Shown here: positions 30,101-45,100 of the stretch, in pieces
Layout of the letters: every line of letters starts with the position of its first letter
Numbering within the stretch: position 1 is the first letter of the stretch
NCBI GenBank assembly: GCA_946811185.2
Contig: OX328112.1
Location: 17,403,215 to 17,467,214, forward strand
Length of the DNA: 64,000 nt
Reading direction: 5' to 3'
Source of the DNA: Hippopus hippopus
Lineage: Eukaryota; Mollusca; Bivalvia; Cardiida; Cardiidae
Translations under genes and position numbers: made by a program
Notes under the pieces: generated by a model
The model's database searches: none
What the model saw: the letters and a program-made list of their open reading frames with translations, nothing else
Told to the model about the DNA's origin: nothing

Positions 30101-33100
30101 AATGTTTCACTGTATGCACAGGTGTATGATTATATCATGTGTCACTATAAGTGGAGAAAAACTTAGGATCAAATGATAACCTATGTGTAAAGATTTGTCC
30201 ATATCAGCATTGTGCAGTAAGCCAGGGCTTAACTTGTACCCCCCCCCCTCCAGAAAAAATAAAGCAGACAACTTGAAAACAATTTTTGAAAGATACTGAT
30301 ATAAATTAAAGTTTCATACCTAAGATACTGGTATGAAATAAAGTTTCATAAATGCTACAACATTGTTGCAAAAGGGTAAAACATCCATTAGCCACTATGT
30401 TTTCAATAGAGGTCTACTGGAAGGCAAAAAAGTCACCTTCAGGAGAAATAAGTTGTAACAGTTAAAACTTTCCAAATCATTTTTCTTTTCATAATCTTTC
30501 TGTAAGAGAAGCTGTTTGAATTTTCATTGGCATCATAGTTGTGAAGACTAATCCTTGTTTCTCACGAAATTGCCTATAATATGGGCTGCAACATGCGAAA
30601 AGAGGCATTCGGACATTTGCATAAAGTGTTGTCCAGGATCAGTCTACACAATCTGCGTAGGCTAATCCGAGACGACACTTTCCGATTTTTGGTTATTTTC
30701 TGTTTTGCACAAGTCTACTGTGGAACGAAATCTAATGTAGTTGTAAAGTGCCATCTTGGATTCGCGCAGGCTGATCTGAGATGACACTTTATGCAAATGT
30801 CTAAATGCCCCTTTTCGCGTGTTGCAGGCCATATTATGTGTTGTGGTATTGTGCATGCCAATGCTTAAACTTTTCACCAGATGGCAAAGTTTTTGACTTG
30901 TCCAAATTGAGGGTATTTGCAGACAACAGATTAGATTTTGCTTAAATAATGGGATTACATGCAAAAGGGTAGGAGACTTTTTTGGAAAAGGAGAGAATTC
31001 TGGTTACCATATTTTCTCCTTTCCCTCAATATTTTCAAAAGGCTCTTTCCTATGGGTCATTAAAACACAGGATTGTGTGGTAATGGGTTTACTCCGTACC
31101 AGGTGACAAAAATATTAGGCTTGTCTGAATTGAAAGAATTTGCAGTAGAGAAATTAAATGTGGCTCTGTGGAAAAAGGAGGAAATGTTGGTCACTGGCAT
31201 TTTCCTCTCTTCCCACAATGTTTTCAAGAGCTACTATCCCCAGGGCTTTTAAAAGATAGGAACATTTGATAAAGAGTTAGCTTAAGCTTGAATTGATGAT
31301 GTGTTTTAATATATGATCATAACATTTTTTGTAAAGCTGAAAAGCATTCTGTGTTTGATGTGTTGATTTTAGCTTTTATTTTTCTATGTTTTTTTTAATG
31401 AGGCAAAGCTGTATACAGTTGTGTATGTGTCTGTTTAAATGAACATGGTAGTGATCAGAAATTAGAAAATTGGCTGCCAGAAAAAGTGAGCCTTGCTCTA
31501 GCAAAAGGCATTTCAATACATCTTTTTGATGCATTGTACCAAGCAAGTCATTATATAGTTATGGACTCATTAAATCCATTTTGTCTAACAACTGACCAAA
31601 TCATGGGGAAAATGGTCTTTTGATACACAGAAAATTAACCAATTTCATGGCTAAAATATAAATGTCTCTAAACCGCTGTACTGAATAGATTAAATCTTTT
31701 CCAAATGGCAGAATTTTAGACCCATCAAAGATTTGAAAACACTGATATTTGTGGACTACATGTTATATGTGGTTTTATGATGGGAATTGTCTTTAAAAGA
31801 GTAGAAAACTGTTTGTAAAAAGAGAAATTGTTGACTCCCAGTAGGACTTATTAACTGGTTTGATTCATTTGTCTCCTTGCTCTCAAACAATGATTTTAAA
31901 CCATCAGAAACTGATCCAGAGTAAAAATGTCACATTTGGAACTTTCGTACATCATTTCAACTAAATGAACACAGGATATATAAAGACACAGAGATCCTAT
32001 AGCGAAACATGCAAATCATCCTTAAAAACTGATGTTGTTTGTACATTAATTATGCTTCAGCACATTTTGACTGACAATAGCAAGTTAATTACCAAATTCT
32101 TTCGTGCACAATTGAAGCGTTAAAAACTGCAATGATGATAGTAAGAGTGACACTTTGGCAAAAGGGGGTTTTAGGCATCTCTATGGTGCATTATACCAAG
32201 CAAGTAATCACCTGATTCTGATCTATAAAATCCATTTAGTCTACCAACTGACTGACTGAATCATGGGGTAAGATGGTCTTTGGACATATAAAAAGTTTAC
32301 AAATAGCAAAAAGTTTTTATCCATGTCAGCCTGAGTGGACTGTGCAGGCAGACATGGGTTGATTCTTATTGCAAATGCATTAAACGCCCTTTTCACAGAG
32401 CATGGCTGGTATAAAAAAGACATGAGCAGATGAACATGTATGTAAGGCCCAATCATGCAAAATAAAAAACATGTTGAAGAAGTAAAGAAAAAAGAAGCCT
32501 GCATTCTCTGTGGAATTTCAAAAAGACGCTAGTAGGCTTACTGGAAAGCCAAGGGTGCTCAAACAGCAGATCAAAAACATAAGTTTTAATTTATTTCAGC
32601 CAACCATACAAGGAGGAAGGTGTCTTGCTGGAACCTACTGTCCAGCTGGGGCTACAGCCCCCTACAACTGTACCCTAGGTCAATACTGCAGTCAGGATGA
32701 GCTTGCCGCACCAGAAGGGGATTGCACAGCCGGGTACTATTGTCCTGGGGGTGCCACAAGCCCACAACAAAATGACTGCCCAACTGGACACTACTGCCCC
32801 TTGGGTACTGGAAACCCTGTTCCATGTAGAAATGGTACCTATGGACCAACCACAAGGCTTACATCAGACGGTGAATGCTACCCATGTGATGGCGGGTTTT
32901 ACTGTAATGGAACTGGGCTCTCGGCTGTCAGTGGCCCTTGTGACGCAGGTATGGATATGATACTGCAATAATCCTGAACTCTTTACCACATGAACTAAAC
33001 ATGGACTTGTCCAGATTGAAAGTGCTTGCATACAACAATTCAGATGTGGCTTAAATAATGGAATTGCTCTTTGGTGGAGTAGAAAACATCCCACGAAAAG

Positions 33101-36100
33101 GAGAAAATGCTGGTTACCAGCATTTTCTCCTTTTTTTCCACAATGTTCTCAAAATACCTGTTTTGCAGGGTTGTTAAAACTCAGGATTGTGTGGTAAAGG
33201 GTTAATCCTTTATTAGTCAATCCTTCGGTTTTATAATTCTGAGAAAAAAGCATTTTAGAAACTTTGTAGGAAAATTAAGGATGTTGCTTACCATTATTTT
33301 CTTTCTTCTTACAACGTTTTGTACCTTTTCACAGACAAATCCTGTGATTTTAGTCACATTCACTTTGTTGTCTGCAAAATTTCAAGGCTTTTGATTGGAC
33401 ATGTCAAACATTTAGCTGCCTGGTAAATAGTTAAATATTGACTGCAGACAACTTTTTCTACTTTGCAATAGGCATTTTAGCAAGGCTGTTTTCAAAGAAA
33501 ACGACCAGGTATTGTCATAGCCCTGGCATCGCAGATATCGTTGTACAAAAACTTTGACATTTTGTAATATCTCTGTTATTACTGAAGACAATTTTTTCAA
33601 ACTTGGACAAGTTGTTTACTATTAAATGAGGAAATCATACAACAGAGGCAGGTAACCATCAAGGAATTTTTACACAGTTATGCTCTTTTTTTGACTTAGA
33701 ATTTTCACTGAAAATCAAACACTTGCAGCAAAGTGTTGGAACAAACATGCTGTGCTCTTGTTTTCAGTTGTATCTAGGCCTATGTGTGTAGAACCTTAGC
33801 TAATGCTAATCGCTGATTTTACAAAAGTATTCATTTTTTGTCATGGTATTTCAGGCTTTTACTGTCCATCAGGTCAGTCTGTGCCCGATCCCTATGACTA
33901 CCGATGCACACCAGGTTATTATTGTCCAGCCAACACTGCTGTCCAGCTGATTTGTGACAACGGAAAATACCAGAATGATTATCAACAGAGCACCTGCAAA
34001 AACTGTGAACCAGGTGTGTAAACTGTTTGGGTAGGAAAGGGGAGGTATTGGGAGGATGGAATAGATAGAGGGAGCAGAGAGAGAGAGAGAGAAGGAGAGA
34101 GGTGGGTGGAGATGGGAGGGGAAAGAGTGAGAGAGGGTAGAGTAATGGGGAGGAAGAAAAAGAAGAAAAAAGGAAAGGAGGAAGAAAGGGCACAGATATG
34201 GAACACCACTCTAAACTAGATATAACAAGTATTGGATATTAATGGGGTATGGAGTGGAGAGAGAGAGAGAGGGAGAGGTAGAAAAGAAAAAAATGGCAGG
34301 TATGTAATTCTATTATGAATTCTAGTCAAAAATTATGTTTAGGAATGTAAGTGATTTATGGGGTTGAGAGAGGGAGGGGAGAATGGGAGAGAAATTGAGT
34401 GAAGGAGGAAGAGAAAATATGTTTGGTACAGGGTTAACTTACGTTTTTCATTCCATTTTTTCCACAGGATATTATTGTGACAATGCCAATGGGCCTATTG
34501 GTAACCTTAGCAACTACGAGTGTCCCACAGGCTTCTACTGTCCGGGTTCTGTGAACAGATCTAACGAGTACCCATGTCCCACAGGCACCTACAACAACAA
34601 GACCATGTTGGTGTCAGAGTCTGAATGTCAGCCATGCATACCAGGCTTTTATTGTCAGAATGTCGGTCTATCTGAACCAGAGGGTCCATGTGCAGGAGGG
34701 TAAGACATCAGTTTAATTATTTATCAACCTTTTACCACAAAATCCGGAGTTTTAACAATCTTGAGGAAGAAGCCTTTTGAAAAGGATAACCAGCATTTTC
34801 TTCTTTTCCCAGAATGTTTTCTACCTTATCAAAGACAATTTTCACCATTTGAGTAACATTTATATTGTCATCTGCAAATGCTTTTAATTTGGAGAAGTCT
34901 TCACTACAAAATTTTAGACTAACAGTAGTCTAGGTTAAAAGCTTTTGCAGATGACAAATTGAACCTACTTGTAGCTCAAATGATGGAATTCATCTTTGAA
35001 AGGTCAGAAAACATTGAGGGAGAAGAAGAAACTTCTGCAAGTATTTTCTTTGTTCCCCACAAAGTTTTCAAAAAGCTTTATTTCTTATTGTCATTAAAAT
35101 GCCACATTGGTAGGGAAAGGATTAAACAACTTCCTGTTATCTTTTAGGAAGAAGCTTTTGAATGAAAAAAAAGATTTTTTATACTCTTTCAAAAATGAAC
35201 CCCAACATTTGATTCACATTTAACCCTTTACCACACAATCCCAACTTTTAACCACCCTGAGAAAAAAAAGCTTTTGAAAACATTGTTAGAAAAGGAGAAA
35301 AATGCTGAAAACCAGCATTTTCTCCTTTTCCCACAATGTTTTCTACTCTTCTTCTCATAACAAATTTCAGTTTCTGAGTCGCATTTATTTTGTGGTCTGC
35401 GATTGCTTTAAATTTGAACTGATCTAAAATTTTTGGTATGGTAAAAAGTTAATGTATTATTGGTAAGTGCTTTCAGTTTTGGGAAGTCTAAAATTCCGTT
35501 TTGTTGTAAAGAGTTGATTTTGTCAGAATTTCAATGACAGAACCTTAACCCTTTACCAGATGACAAAATGTTAGCCTTGTCCAAGTTGAAAGCATTTGCA
35601 GACAACAATTTCAAGGTCGTTGCTGGTTACCAGCATTTTCTCTTTTTCCCACAATGTTTTTAAAAGGTCTTTTCTACAGGGTCGTGAAAACCTGGGATTG
35701 TTTGGTAAAGGGTTAATTAACGTTAGTGAAAATATTTTAGCGTAACTCTGTACCAAACAACAAAAATTTATTACTCATCCAAATTGAATGCATTTGTAAA
35801 TGACAAATGTGTCCAAAACAGTGTGATTTGGCTGTGAAAGGATAGAAAACATTGTGGGAAAAGTAGAAAGGCTGGTTACCAGTATTTTCTCCTACTCACA
35901 CAATGTTTTCTAAAGCCTGCATCTTCAGGGTCATTGAAACTCTGGATTGTATGGTAAAAGGTTAATGAGAGTCTGCTGAAGGGGCCTAAGGGATACTCTT
36001 ATAGACTAAACTTTTTCTTTTTGTTTCAGATATTACTGCAACGGTAGTACCACATTACAGAACCCAAGTTATGCTGTCTGTCCGATTGGAAACTATTGTC

Positions 36101-39100
36101 CTGAAGGAAGTTCTGAGCCCACTCCGTGCCCGTCAGGTACCATAGCAACAGGTATTGGTAATGCCAACTTGTCCAATTGCGAACCTTGTAAACCAGGAAA
36201 TTATTGTACCAGTCAGAGTTCTCAAAATGGTGAGTCTTGTTACATTAACAAAGAAACTAGATAAAAGACAGGTTTTCTTGTTCTAAAATTATTATTATTA
36301 ATTCCTTTTAAACCCATTACCAAAGGATCCCATGACCCTTAAGAAGAACCATAATGAAAATGTTGTATCAAAAAAAAGTATCAAAGACTAGTGTCTCATA
36401 TTAAACATGAATGCTACTTAATGTCCATATGAATCATGATCAGCCGTAAAATTAATATTCTGAATTGAATACATTGGGTTTCTCAAATGGCGATTGCTTT
36501 GTAGCGGGCACTGTCTAAAACTAGGATCCTTACATTTAGTCTTTCTCCAAAAAATTTATGTCGTTTTACATCTATTAAATGCCACCCGTATATAAAGTGT
36601 GACACCCCGGGGGCTTTAAAGGCCCATTAAAGGCCAAAATATCAAAGTAGGTGTCATAACACATTTGAATTTAAATCATACCATTTAAAAGTATGGAAAA
36701 TATTGTGGAGATGACAGTCTGTTATCGTGTGGTCGGGCCATGTGTTAGTCACTGGCAGGTAAAAAGAATTTTAAAATCTGGCAAAAAGTAAACAAAAGAC
36801 ACAGCTACCTGACAGGTTTTCACGCAGTTTTGAAATTAATTTCTCTGTCAGCCACTAACAGTTGGACCGAATGCATAATGACAGATTGTCATCTTCACAA
36901 TAATTTCCATACTTTTAAATGGTATGATATAAATTCAAATGGATTTAACTCTTTACCAAACGACAAATTTTTGGACTGAACCAAATTCAAAACATCTGCA
37001 GACAACAAATTAAATCTTGGTAATATGATGATTTCTGACTTTGATAGGGTAGAAAATATTGTGGGAAAAGGAAAAAATGCTGGTTACCAGCATTTTCTCC
37101 TTTTCCCACAATGTTTTCTATAGGCTTCTTTCTCAAGATCGTTAAAAGTCGGGATTGTGTGTAAAGAGTTAAACAACCGCTTTGTTTACATTTGGCCTTT
37201 ATTGTTGCTTTAAAAGGAGACAATATGGTATGGAAAATAATCATGAATTTAGGTTTGATAGATAAATACATATAAAAATATTGTGGCAGAGTAAAATTTC
37301 TCAGAATAAGCAATCTATAATTGCAACTGGCATTAGTAATATTTTGCTGTCTCAAGAGAAAAAGTCACATGCAGGAGGTTTTGTACGAATTTACGTACTC
37401 CAAACTAGGAAATTCTGAAAGTTTTTATCTTCATACAATGAAAACTTTCTTACCCAGGTGGGATAACCCTCATTCTCAGTAAGTAATTATTGCTCGTAAA
37501 TGTGAAATAGGTATTGCTGTATGATGTATTGATAATGTGTATTGTGTTATTGATCTATATGTGTATTAACGCTTTACCAAACGAAAAAATTTTCAACTTG
37601 ACCAAATCGAAAGTGATTGCAGACGACAAGTTAGATGTGGCTCAGATGTTGATACCTGTCTTTGATAGGGTAGAAAACATTGTTGGAAAAGGAGAAAATG
37701 CTGGTTACCAGCATTTTCTCCTTTTCCAACAATGTTTTCATTATTGGAAACTCTAGAATGTGTGGTAAAGAGTTAAGTTCAACATAATAATGTGCTATTG
37801 TTTATTCATTTGTTAAAGGCTCACTAGCAGACTAAAGCAAACAACTGAGGAGTCAAAATGTAGGCAAAATAAATTCATACTGCATAAAAGTATGGACATT
37901 TTTATGCCTCTGAAAGTCTGTTGCAGCGCAGTCTGTCAAAATTCTTGTTTCTTAATTAATGTTTAAACTAGAGTTTAAGTAACTTTATTTCTAGTGAGCC
38001 TTTAACAAACTGTATGAGTGCACTAATTTCATTTCACAAAGTGATGCCAATTATATAGTCAAAGACATTGCTCCATAGTTTATCAAACATGCTAAATTTA
38101 ATTGTGATGCCTATTTCTAAGACTAGCTTTCTGATTGGCAGAGACAGAACACCTGAGCTAATCAAATGTCTAGCCTTAGAATTCAGAATTAGAACTGAAT
38201 TTGAAGCTCAATGGATGCATGGTCTTTTATGGTAAATAGTTCCATATCAGTAAATTTTTCCTGTGTTATCACCACTGGAACTGGAAACATTGTTGAAAGT
38301 CACCATTTAGATATTGCAACCATAAAATTTTTACTTGTCATAAAGAGTCCAAGTACTTATGCATGTACACATATTTTATGTTTTTTTTTTGTTATTTGTG
38401 TTTGAAAAAACAAACAAAAAAAAGTGTGATGGTATTTGAAGGGATCATCACCCTTTCAGCTAAGATCATACTCATTATGTTATTTTTATTAATTTAACGC
38501 TTACCTACTAAGTCACTCACTGACCTTTTGCTGACAGTGTGGATCGAGATCAGACTGCACATTATGTGCAGTCTGATCTTGGATCTACACTGTCTAATAA
38601 GGAGATATTTTTCTCCAGAAAATAAGTTCGAAATAACATTATTTGGGTTTCTACTAACGACTTGAAAGTTTTAACTTATTTAGCAGGATAAAGGTTAACT
38701 GCAGTTTAACCCTTTACCACACAATGACGACTTTTGACGCCCCCTGAAAGAGAAGGCTTTTGAAAACATTGTGGGAAAAGGAGAAAATGCTGGTAACCAG
38801 CATTTTCTCCTTTTCCCACAATGTTTTCTACCCTATCAAAGAAAAATCATTTCATATGAGCCACGTTCAAACTGTCATCTACAAATGCTTTCAATTTGGA
38901 CAGGTCTAAAATTTTGTCGAGTGGTAAAGGGTTAATGAATGGTGGAACTGAAATGTTTCTGTGCAAGTCAAAATATTAACTATTTAGAGTGCTAGGAAGA
39001 AAAGCTCTAGTGTTACATTTTCAAGACCAACAGAATAATTATGTAAACTTTGTGGACAAAGTAGATAAAGATCAGACTGACCATTTTTTGCAGCCTGCTC

Positions 39101-42100
39101 TGTATCTATACTGTCAGCTAAAGCAACTACAATAGTAACAAGTGTTTCAATTGGTTGCTTCAATTGGTTATTTCAGTAACAGGTGTTGCTTGAATTTTGT
39201 GATTGATTTGCCATGTAAAAGTATTCCATAGAGTGTTTTGGTGTATACTAACATGATTAGATTTTGTGCTTCAATTCAAACTTAAACCTTTCACAAGCAA
39301 CAAATTTTAGATTCTTTCAAATTCAAAACATGTGCAGACCACAAATTCAAGATTGGTACAAATGAGCTGAAGCTCTCTGATAGGATAGAAAACATAGTGG
39401 GAAATGGAGAAAATGCTGGTTACCAGCATTTTCTCCTTTTCCCACAATGTTTTCACTAGCCTTCTTGCCATGAAAACCAGAGATTGTTTGGTAAAGGGTT
39501 AACTATTTTACAATAAGGTTGAAACAATCATTCTCACAACTTACATTATCCACTCTTCATAATGTCTTACTGGAAACCTTAAACGGGTACTTGAACCTTG
39601 ATGTTGATACGTTAGACCCAACCGTTAACACTGCTTATTACAGAATTCGAACACGGAATCTTTGATGGGAGAGGCCAATGCCTTACCTCAACACCACTTT
39701 GAAAACAGTTCATATTAAGTACCATTATGATATTTGCCATTTTTTCCTTTTCTCCAAAGTTTATGAAAATTTTTCTATTTCTGTATACTAGGTCTCAGTT
39801 TGCCCTGTTATGCAATTTATTAATAATATATTTTCCCATATCTTTGCTGAAGGTTTATGATATATACTAATATCTTTATCCAGGTTTTATAACATTTTCC
39901 TGTTCTTTCCTATAGATTTTTTTATATTTTCCTATTTTTCTCCCCTCAGGTTTCAGTTTGCCATGTGATGCTGGGTACATCTGCTTGACGGGGTCAGACA
40001 TAGCCACACCCACAGACAACGTGATTGGCTACATCTGTCCAGTTGGTTACTATTGTCCATCTGGAGCCATACAAGAGATAGAGTGTCCTCGAGGATACTA
40101 CTCACCTACTACAGGAGCAGGTCAGGTTTATAATATGTACTAAATGATCCCATGTTTTAATCCATCAACTACTAGAAAAATTAAACGAAATTTTCAGACA
40201 TTAAAGGCCTACTGGTGGCCAAAAGTAAACAATTTTGGGGGTAACCTTCAGTGTGGGTTGTTAACTCTTTATCAGGTGGCAAAGTTTTAGACTTGTCCAA
40301 ACTAAGAGCATTTACAGTCTGCATATTAAGTGTAACACAAATTATCAAAGTCCGTATTCTTCAACCATTCTTAAGATCATTCAAAGTCTTATTCTTTGAA
40401 ATTTTCTAAATTTGAATGTTACACAAGTTCCAATTGGCTAAACCAAATGATTTAGCCAATTGGAAGTTGTGTTACGTTCATATACAGAAAATTCTGGAGA
40501 ATAAGACTAAGAATGTTCTGAAGAATAGTTGGTGAATACGGACCCTGATCTGTCTTTGAAAGGGTCGAAAACATTTTTGGAAAAGGATAAAATGTGCTGG
40601 TGACCAGCATTTTTTTCCTTTTCCCACTATGTTTTCAAAAGGTTTTTACCTCAAGGTCTTCAAATTACGAATTTGTTTGGTAAAGAGTTAAATATGAGAA
40701 TGTAGACAGGCAAAATGCAAATTTTGGTTCCTTAATTTAAGGGAAAATCCCATATCACTTTTCATATTTTATAATCTATGTATTTTGCAAAATGTATGTC
40801 ATGTTTGATTATTTATTTCGCAAAATGTATGTCGTGTTTGATAATCCATCTTGTTTGCAAAAAGCATGTCATGTTTGATTGTCTCATTTGCAAAAAGCAG
40901 ATTATTCTCGGTCGTTGATCTTGTTTCTAAACAAATGTTTAATTCTCTATTTTGTATTAAAAAATGTATGTCTTATTCAATTATCAATCACCATCAAAAC
41001 ATGAAGCAGAGTTATGAATTTAATTCTTTTAACAGTTCTCATTTTATGTTGTTCTTACTTGTAATTGCATTATCTTGTATTTTCTTACAGCTAATTGCAC
41101 ACAGTGTCCAGTTGGAACATCCTGTCCAAATTTGGCCATGAATGACACCCTGCCTTGTCCAGCTGGTTACATTTGTATAGAGGGTACAGAGGATAATGGC
41201 ACTCCATGTCCAGTCGGTCAGTTGATTATCAGTTTTTTGTCTTTGTACAAATACATTTGAGCCCTGCTCTGTGAAAATGGGGCTTGATGCATCTGCAAAA
41301 AATATTGACGCAGGTCAGCCTGCACATTCCGCACAGGCTGACCTGGGCCAAAACTTACTGCTTTTTGTCAATTCTCTGCATGTCCAAGGATTATTCTACT
41401 TCAGGATTTAGTCATTTGCTAGGTGATGACTGGTATGGTATCATGCATCACGGAGATGCATTAAGCCCACTTTTGCCTGAGCATGGCTCATTGATTTGTA
41501 TAATTGTCATGTTTTATCATGTATTATTTGCCCAAGCCGATAATGTGTTTGAAAACAGAGGTCCACAGTAACTGTAAAGACAGGAACACAGGACATAAAT
41601 GACAACAGAGATATTTGCATAATGGACAAAGATTATCTCAGCAAAGATTGTATTGCCATCTGTCAAATTCTTTGTTAGAAAAATTTGTGGCGAAAGAAGA
41701 TTTACAGTTTTACAGTGAATGGAAAAGATTGCAAAGGCATTCCTTTCAGAATAAAAGAAAAAAAGTGTAACTTTCTTGAGATGAGCTCGAGGTGATGCTG
41801 AAGACAAGTTGACTGCAAGTTGATACATGGAAAAAATACTCTCTTTTTCCAGGTACCTACAATCCATTGACAGGACAAAACACCTCGGACAGTTGTCTAA
41901 ACTGCTCTGCTGGTTCCTACTGTGAAACGATGGGACTCGCCGTACCGACAGGAAATTGTACTGCTGGCTACCAGTGTCTGGCTGGTGCCATTTCTGCCAC
42001 GCCCAATGATGGTACCAATGGGCCATGTCCAGTAGGACACTATTGTGATGAAGGTAAAATGTATTTTTGAGAATTTTTGAGAAGAAAAATGTCATCTGGT

Positions 42101-45100
42101 CATTTTATTTATTTAAAATTTTAACCCTTTATCACATAATACTGAGTTTTAATGACTCTGAGAACATTGCTGTGAAAAGAGAAAATATGGTAACCAGCAT
42201 TTTATCCTTTTCTCACAATGTTTTCAACCCTATCAAAGACAAAGTTTATCATTTGAGCCACATTTAAATTGAAGACTGTAAATGTCTTCAGTTTGGACAA
42301 GTGTACATTTTTGTCCTGTAGTGAAGGCTTAAGTTTTTTTTATGAAGATTTATGAAACATTTTTATGTTTTTATGCCCGTTGAATGACGGCTTTTGAAGA
42401 CATCTTGGAAGAAGAAAGTGCTGGTTAGCAGTATTGTTTTCTTTTTCCCACAATAATTTCTTTGATTTCCAAAAAGTTACCCATCCTTGAAGCACTATCC
42501 CATGTTTTTGTAAACACTAAGATGATGGCTGTTGAAATCATAGTGGGAAAAGGAGAGAGTGCTGGTGACCAGCATTTTCTCTTTTTTCCACTATGTTATC
42601 TGTCTTTTATTTCTGAGACAATTCCCATGGTTTAAGCCACATTAGAATTGTCATTTGTCATTGCATCTACATGGATGATTCTAAAATTTTGGTGTATGGT
42701 AAAGATTCATTTCTTTTCTGCCTTTTAATCAGATTTCACACTAAAGACTAACACATTTACTCAATAAATTATGAGGTATCAATAAATTATTTACTGTTCT
42801 TCTGTCTAGGCACCACAGCTGCAGTGCCTTGCCCAAGAGGCACTATGAGAAATGACACCCATGGTGGCAGTATTTCAGACTGCTATCCTTGCAGTGGGGG
42901 CAAGTACTGTGACACCACAGCAGCTATAACATATGCAGGTGTTTGTGAAGCAGGCTACTACTGTCCTTCAACTGACAATATCGACGATCCCCAACCGAGT
43001 GCCTATCAGTGCCCTGCTGGGTTCTATTGCTTGAATGACACAGCTGACCCAATGCCATGTGCCGCAGGCACATATCAGCCAAGCGTACAACAGACAACAT
43101 GTATTACATGTCCCAAGGGGTATTACTGTCCGCAAAACACAAGCATACCTGTAGATTGTCCGGCTTACTCTTACTGCCCTGATGGTTCTGCCTCCCCTTT
43201 GTTGTGTCCCAATGGCACATATACTGATGCCAGTGTTCGAAACTTGGAAAACTACACAGATTGTACTGCATGTGTCTCTGGTAAGTTTTGGGATTTTGAT
43301 TTACTTTTTATTATGCATGTAGCTGTGTCACTGATAGATAAAGCCTTTTATACAACATAAAACTCTGTCCAATAGCTAATTTAAGAAAATATATAATCAG
43401 ATTGATTATTCATGAACAAGTATGAACAAAATAATCTGGCACCTTTGAAAGGTGAAGCCACATGATAAAGTACATGTATATGTTTTTTTTGTTTCTTGAC
43501 TGTCTTTCCATTGTGTGTTGTTTATCATTGAAGTCCAAAGTGACATACAAAGTGAGTGACTTAGATATGTCACAAAATAAATGGGACTCAAAAAATGGAA
43601 TTTGATCTTGGATGGAAAGAAAACGTTAATGCAGTAGGAGAAAATGCTGAAAATGCTGTTCCAGAGTTTTCTCCTTTTCCTGCAAAGTTTTCTAAATCCT
43701 TCTTCTGAATGGTTGTGCCCTGCCCAGTATCTCAGTTGCTAATGTAAAGGGCTTGCATCATTGGATCACCGGTTAGAATCCCCAGTTTGGCTAATTTCTT
43801 TCCGATGATTGATGATAGTCATTGTGACAGGATTCATTCCTCTTTCACTGCTGATCATTGTTTTACTAATGTTTATGTGCGAGAGTCATTGGAAGAATAG
43901 TTTATGAACTACTTGTTAAAGAAACCCAAGGAAAGCAAAGATAGATGTACTGGCCAATACAATATAAATGAGATAATATTGAAAAGGCCACACAAACAAT
44001 TAATCTCTAGGGTTGTTTGACCCCCATTTCCACACAACCCCAAGATTTAATGACCCTGAGGCAGAAACCTTGTGGAAACATTGTGGGTGAAAAAGAGAAA
44101 ATGCTGGCAACCAGCATTTTCTCTTTTTCCCCACAATGTTTTTTACCCTATCTAAGACCGCTTCCATTGTTTGAGTCAAATTTAATATGTCGTTTGCAAA
44201 TGCTTTCAGTTTGGACAAGTCTACATTTTTGTCATTTGGTAAAGAGTTCAACTTTGGATTGTTTGGAAAAGGGCTAAATAGTTATATTTTTACTTACCAG
44301 GCAAATATTGTACTGGAGGGAACATCTCCGGAGACTGCCAAGCTGGATTTATTTGCTATTCAAGCATTGGTGTGGCTGATCCAGACAGTTCACTTATGCC
44401 CAATGGTGGGCCATGCCCATATGGGTATTACTGTCCAGAAGGTATAATGATCCCACAAACCTGTCCAAGCCTGCAGTTTATCAACAAAGAAGGAGCAGCT
44501 GATGTCACCGAGTGTCAGCCGTGCCCAGGCGGAAGAATATGCCCTGATAATTCGACGGTGTCAGAACCATGCTGGGCGGGTTACTACTGTTCTGTAGGCT
44601 ATGATCCTGCAATGTGTCCCAACAAGACTTACAATAATATGACGGGGGCCAGTGACATCAGTGCCTGCTTGCCATGCCCTGCTGGGTATTACTGTGATGA
44701 GATGGGGATTGCTGACTACACAACGAAACCCTGTCCCCTGGGATATTTCTGTGTAAATGCCACAGACACCCCAGAGCCCTGCCCTGTTGGAACCTACAGG
44801 TTAGAATGTTACAGATTTGTTTTGCCTATTACAGCCTTCCTTTCTCCCTTTCAACTCCTTACCAGATGACAAAGTTTTAGATTTTAGACTTGTCCAAATT
44901 GAAGGCATTGCAGAGGACAAGTTAAATCAGACTTAAATCATGGATTTTTCTGTTAGCATGTAAAAAATCATTGATGGAAAAGGGGAAAATGCTGGTTATC
45001 CACAATGTTTTCAGAGGCCTCTTTCCTTAAGGTCATTAAATCTCAGGATTGTCTGGTAAAGGGCTAACTCTTTATCAGAGGACAAAAGTTTAACTATTTA

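Larger units (their letters stand above)
27307..32599 (+). other. Intron 22 (5.3 kb), largest intron
   Basis: No coding exon is visible, and the Cys spacing across exons 22-23 needs none. It holds two H2 copies (27350-28025), H3 remnants (28440-28720), a SINE (28935-29255), four H1 copies (29611-31280), an H4 copy (30576-30836) and H2 pieces (31487-31640, 32150-32408). The stretches 28030-28430 and 31300-31480 show nothing I can assign. Confidence 0.8.
36230..39949 (+). other. Intron 26 (3.7 kb)
   Basis: Filled by an H7 inverted-repeat element (36629-36938), H1 copies (36945, 37566, 38706, 39282), an H7 fragment (37815-37995) and an H3 copy (38494). 38000-38490 and 39510-39940 hold nothing recognised. 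No exon is needed by phase or Cys pattern. Confidence 0.8.

Noticed and set aside
27307..32599. Hidden second gene or missed exons in the 5.3-kb intron
   Set aside because: The sequence is accounted for mostly by repeats, and the Cys spacing across exons 22-23 is normal.
41517..42095. 192-codon minus-strand ORF
   Set aside because: Overlaps exon 29 antisense and H2 sequence; no domain-like pattern, while the plus strand has an in-phase Cys-rich exon.
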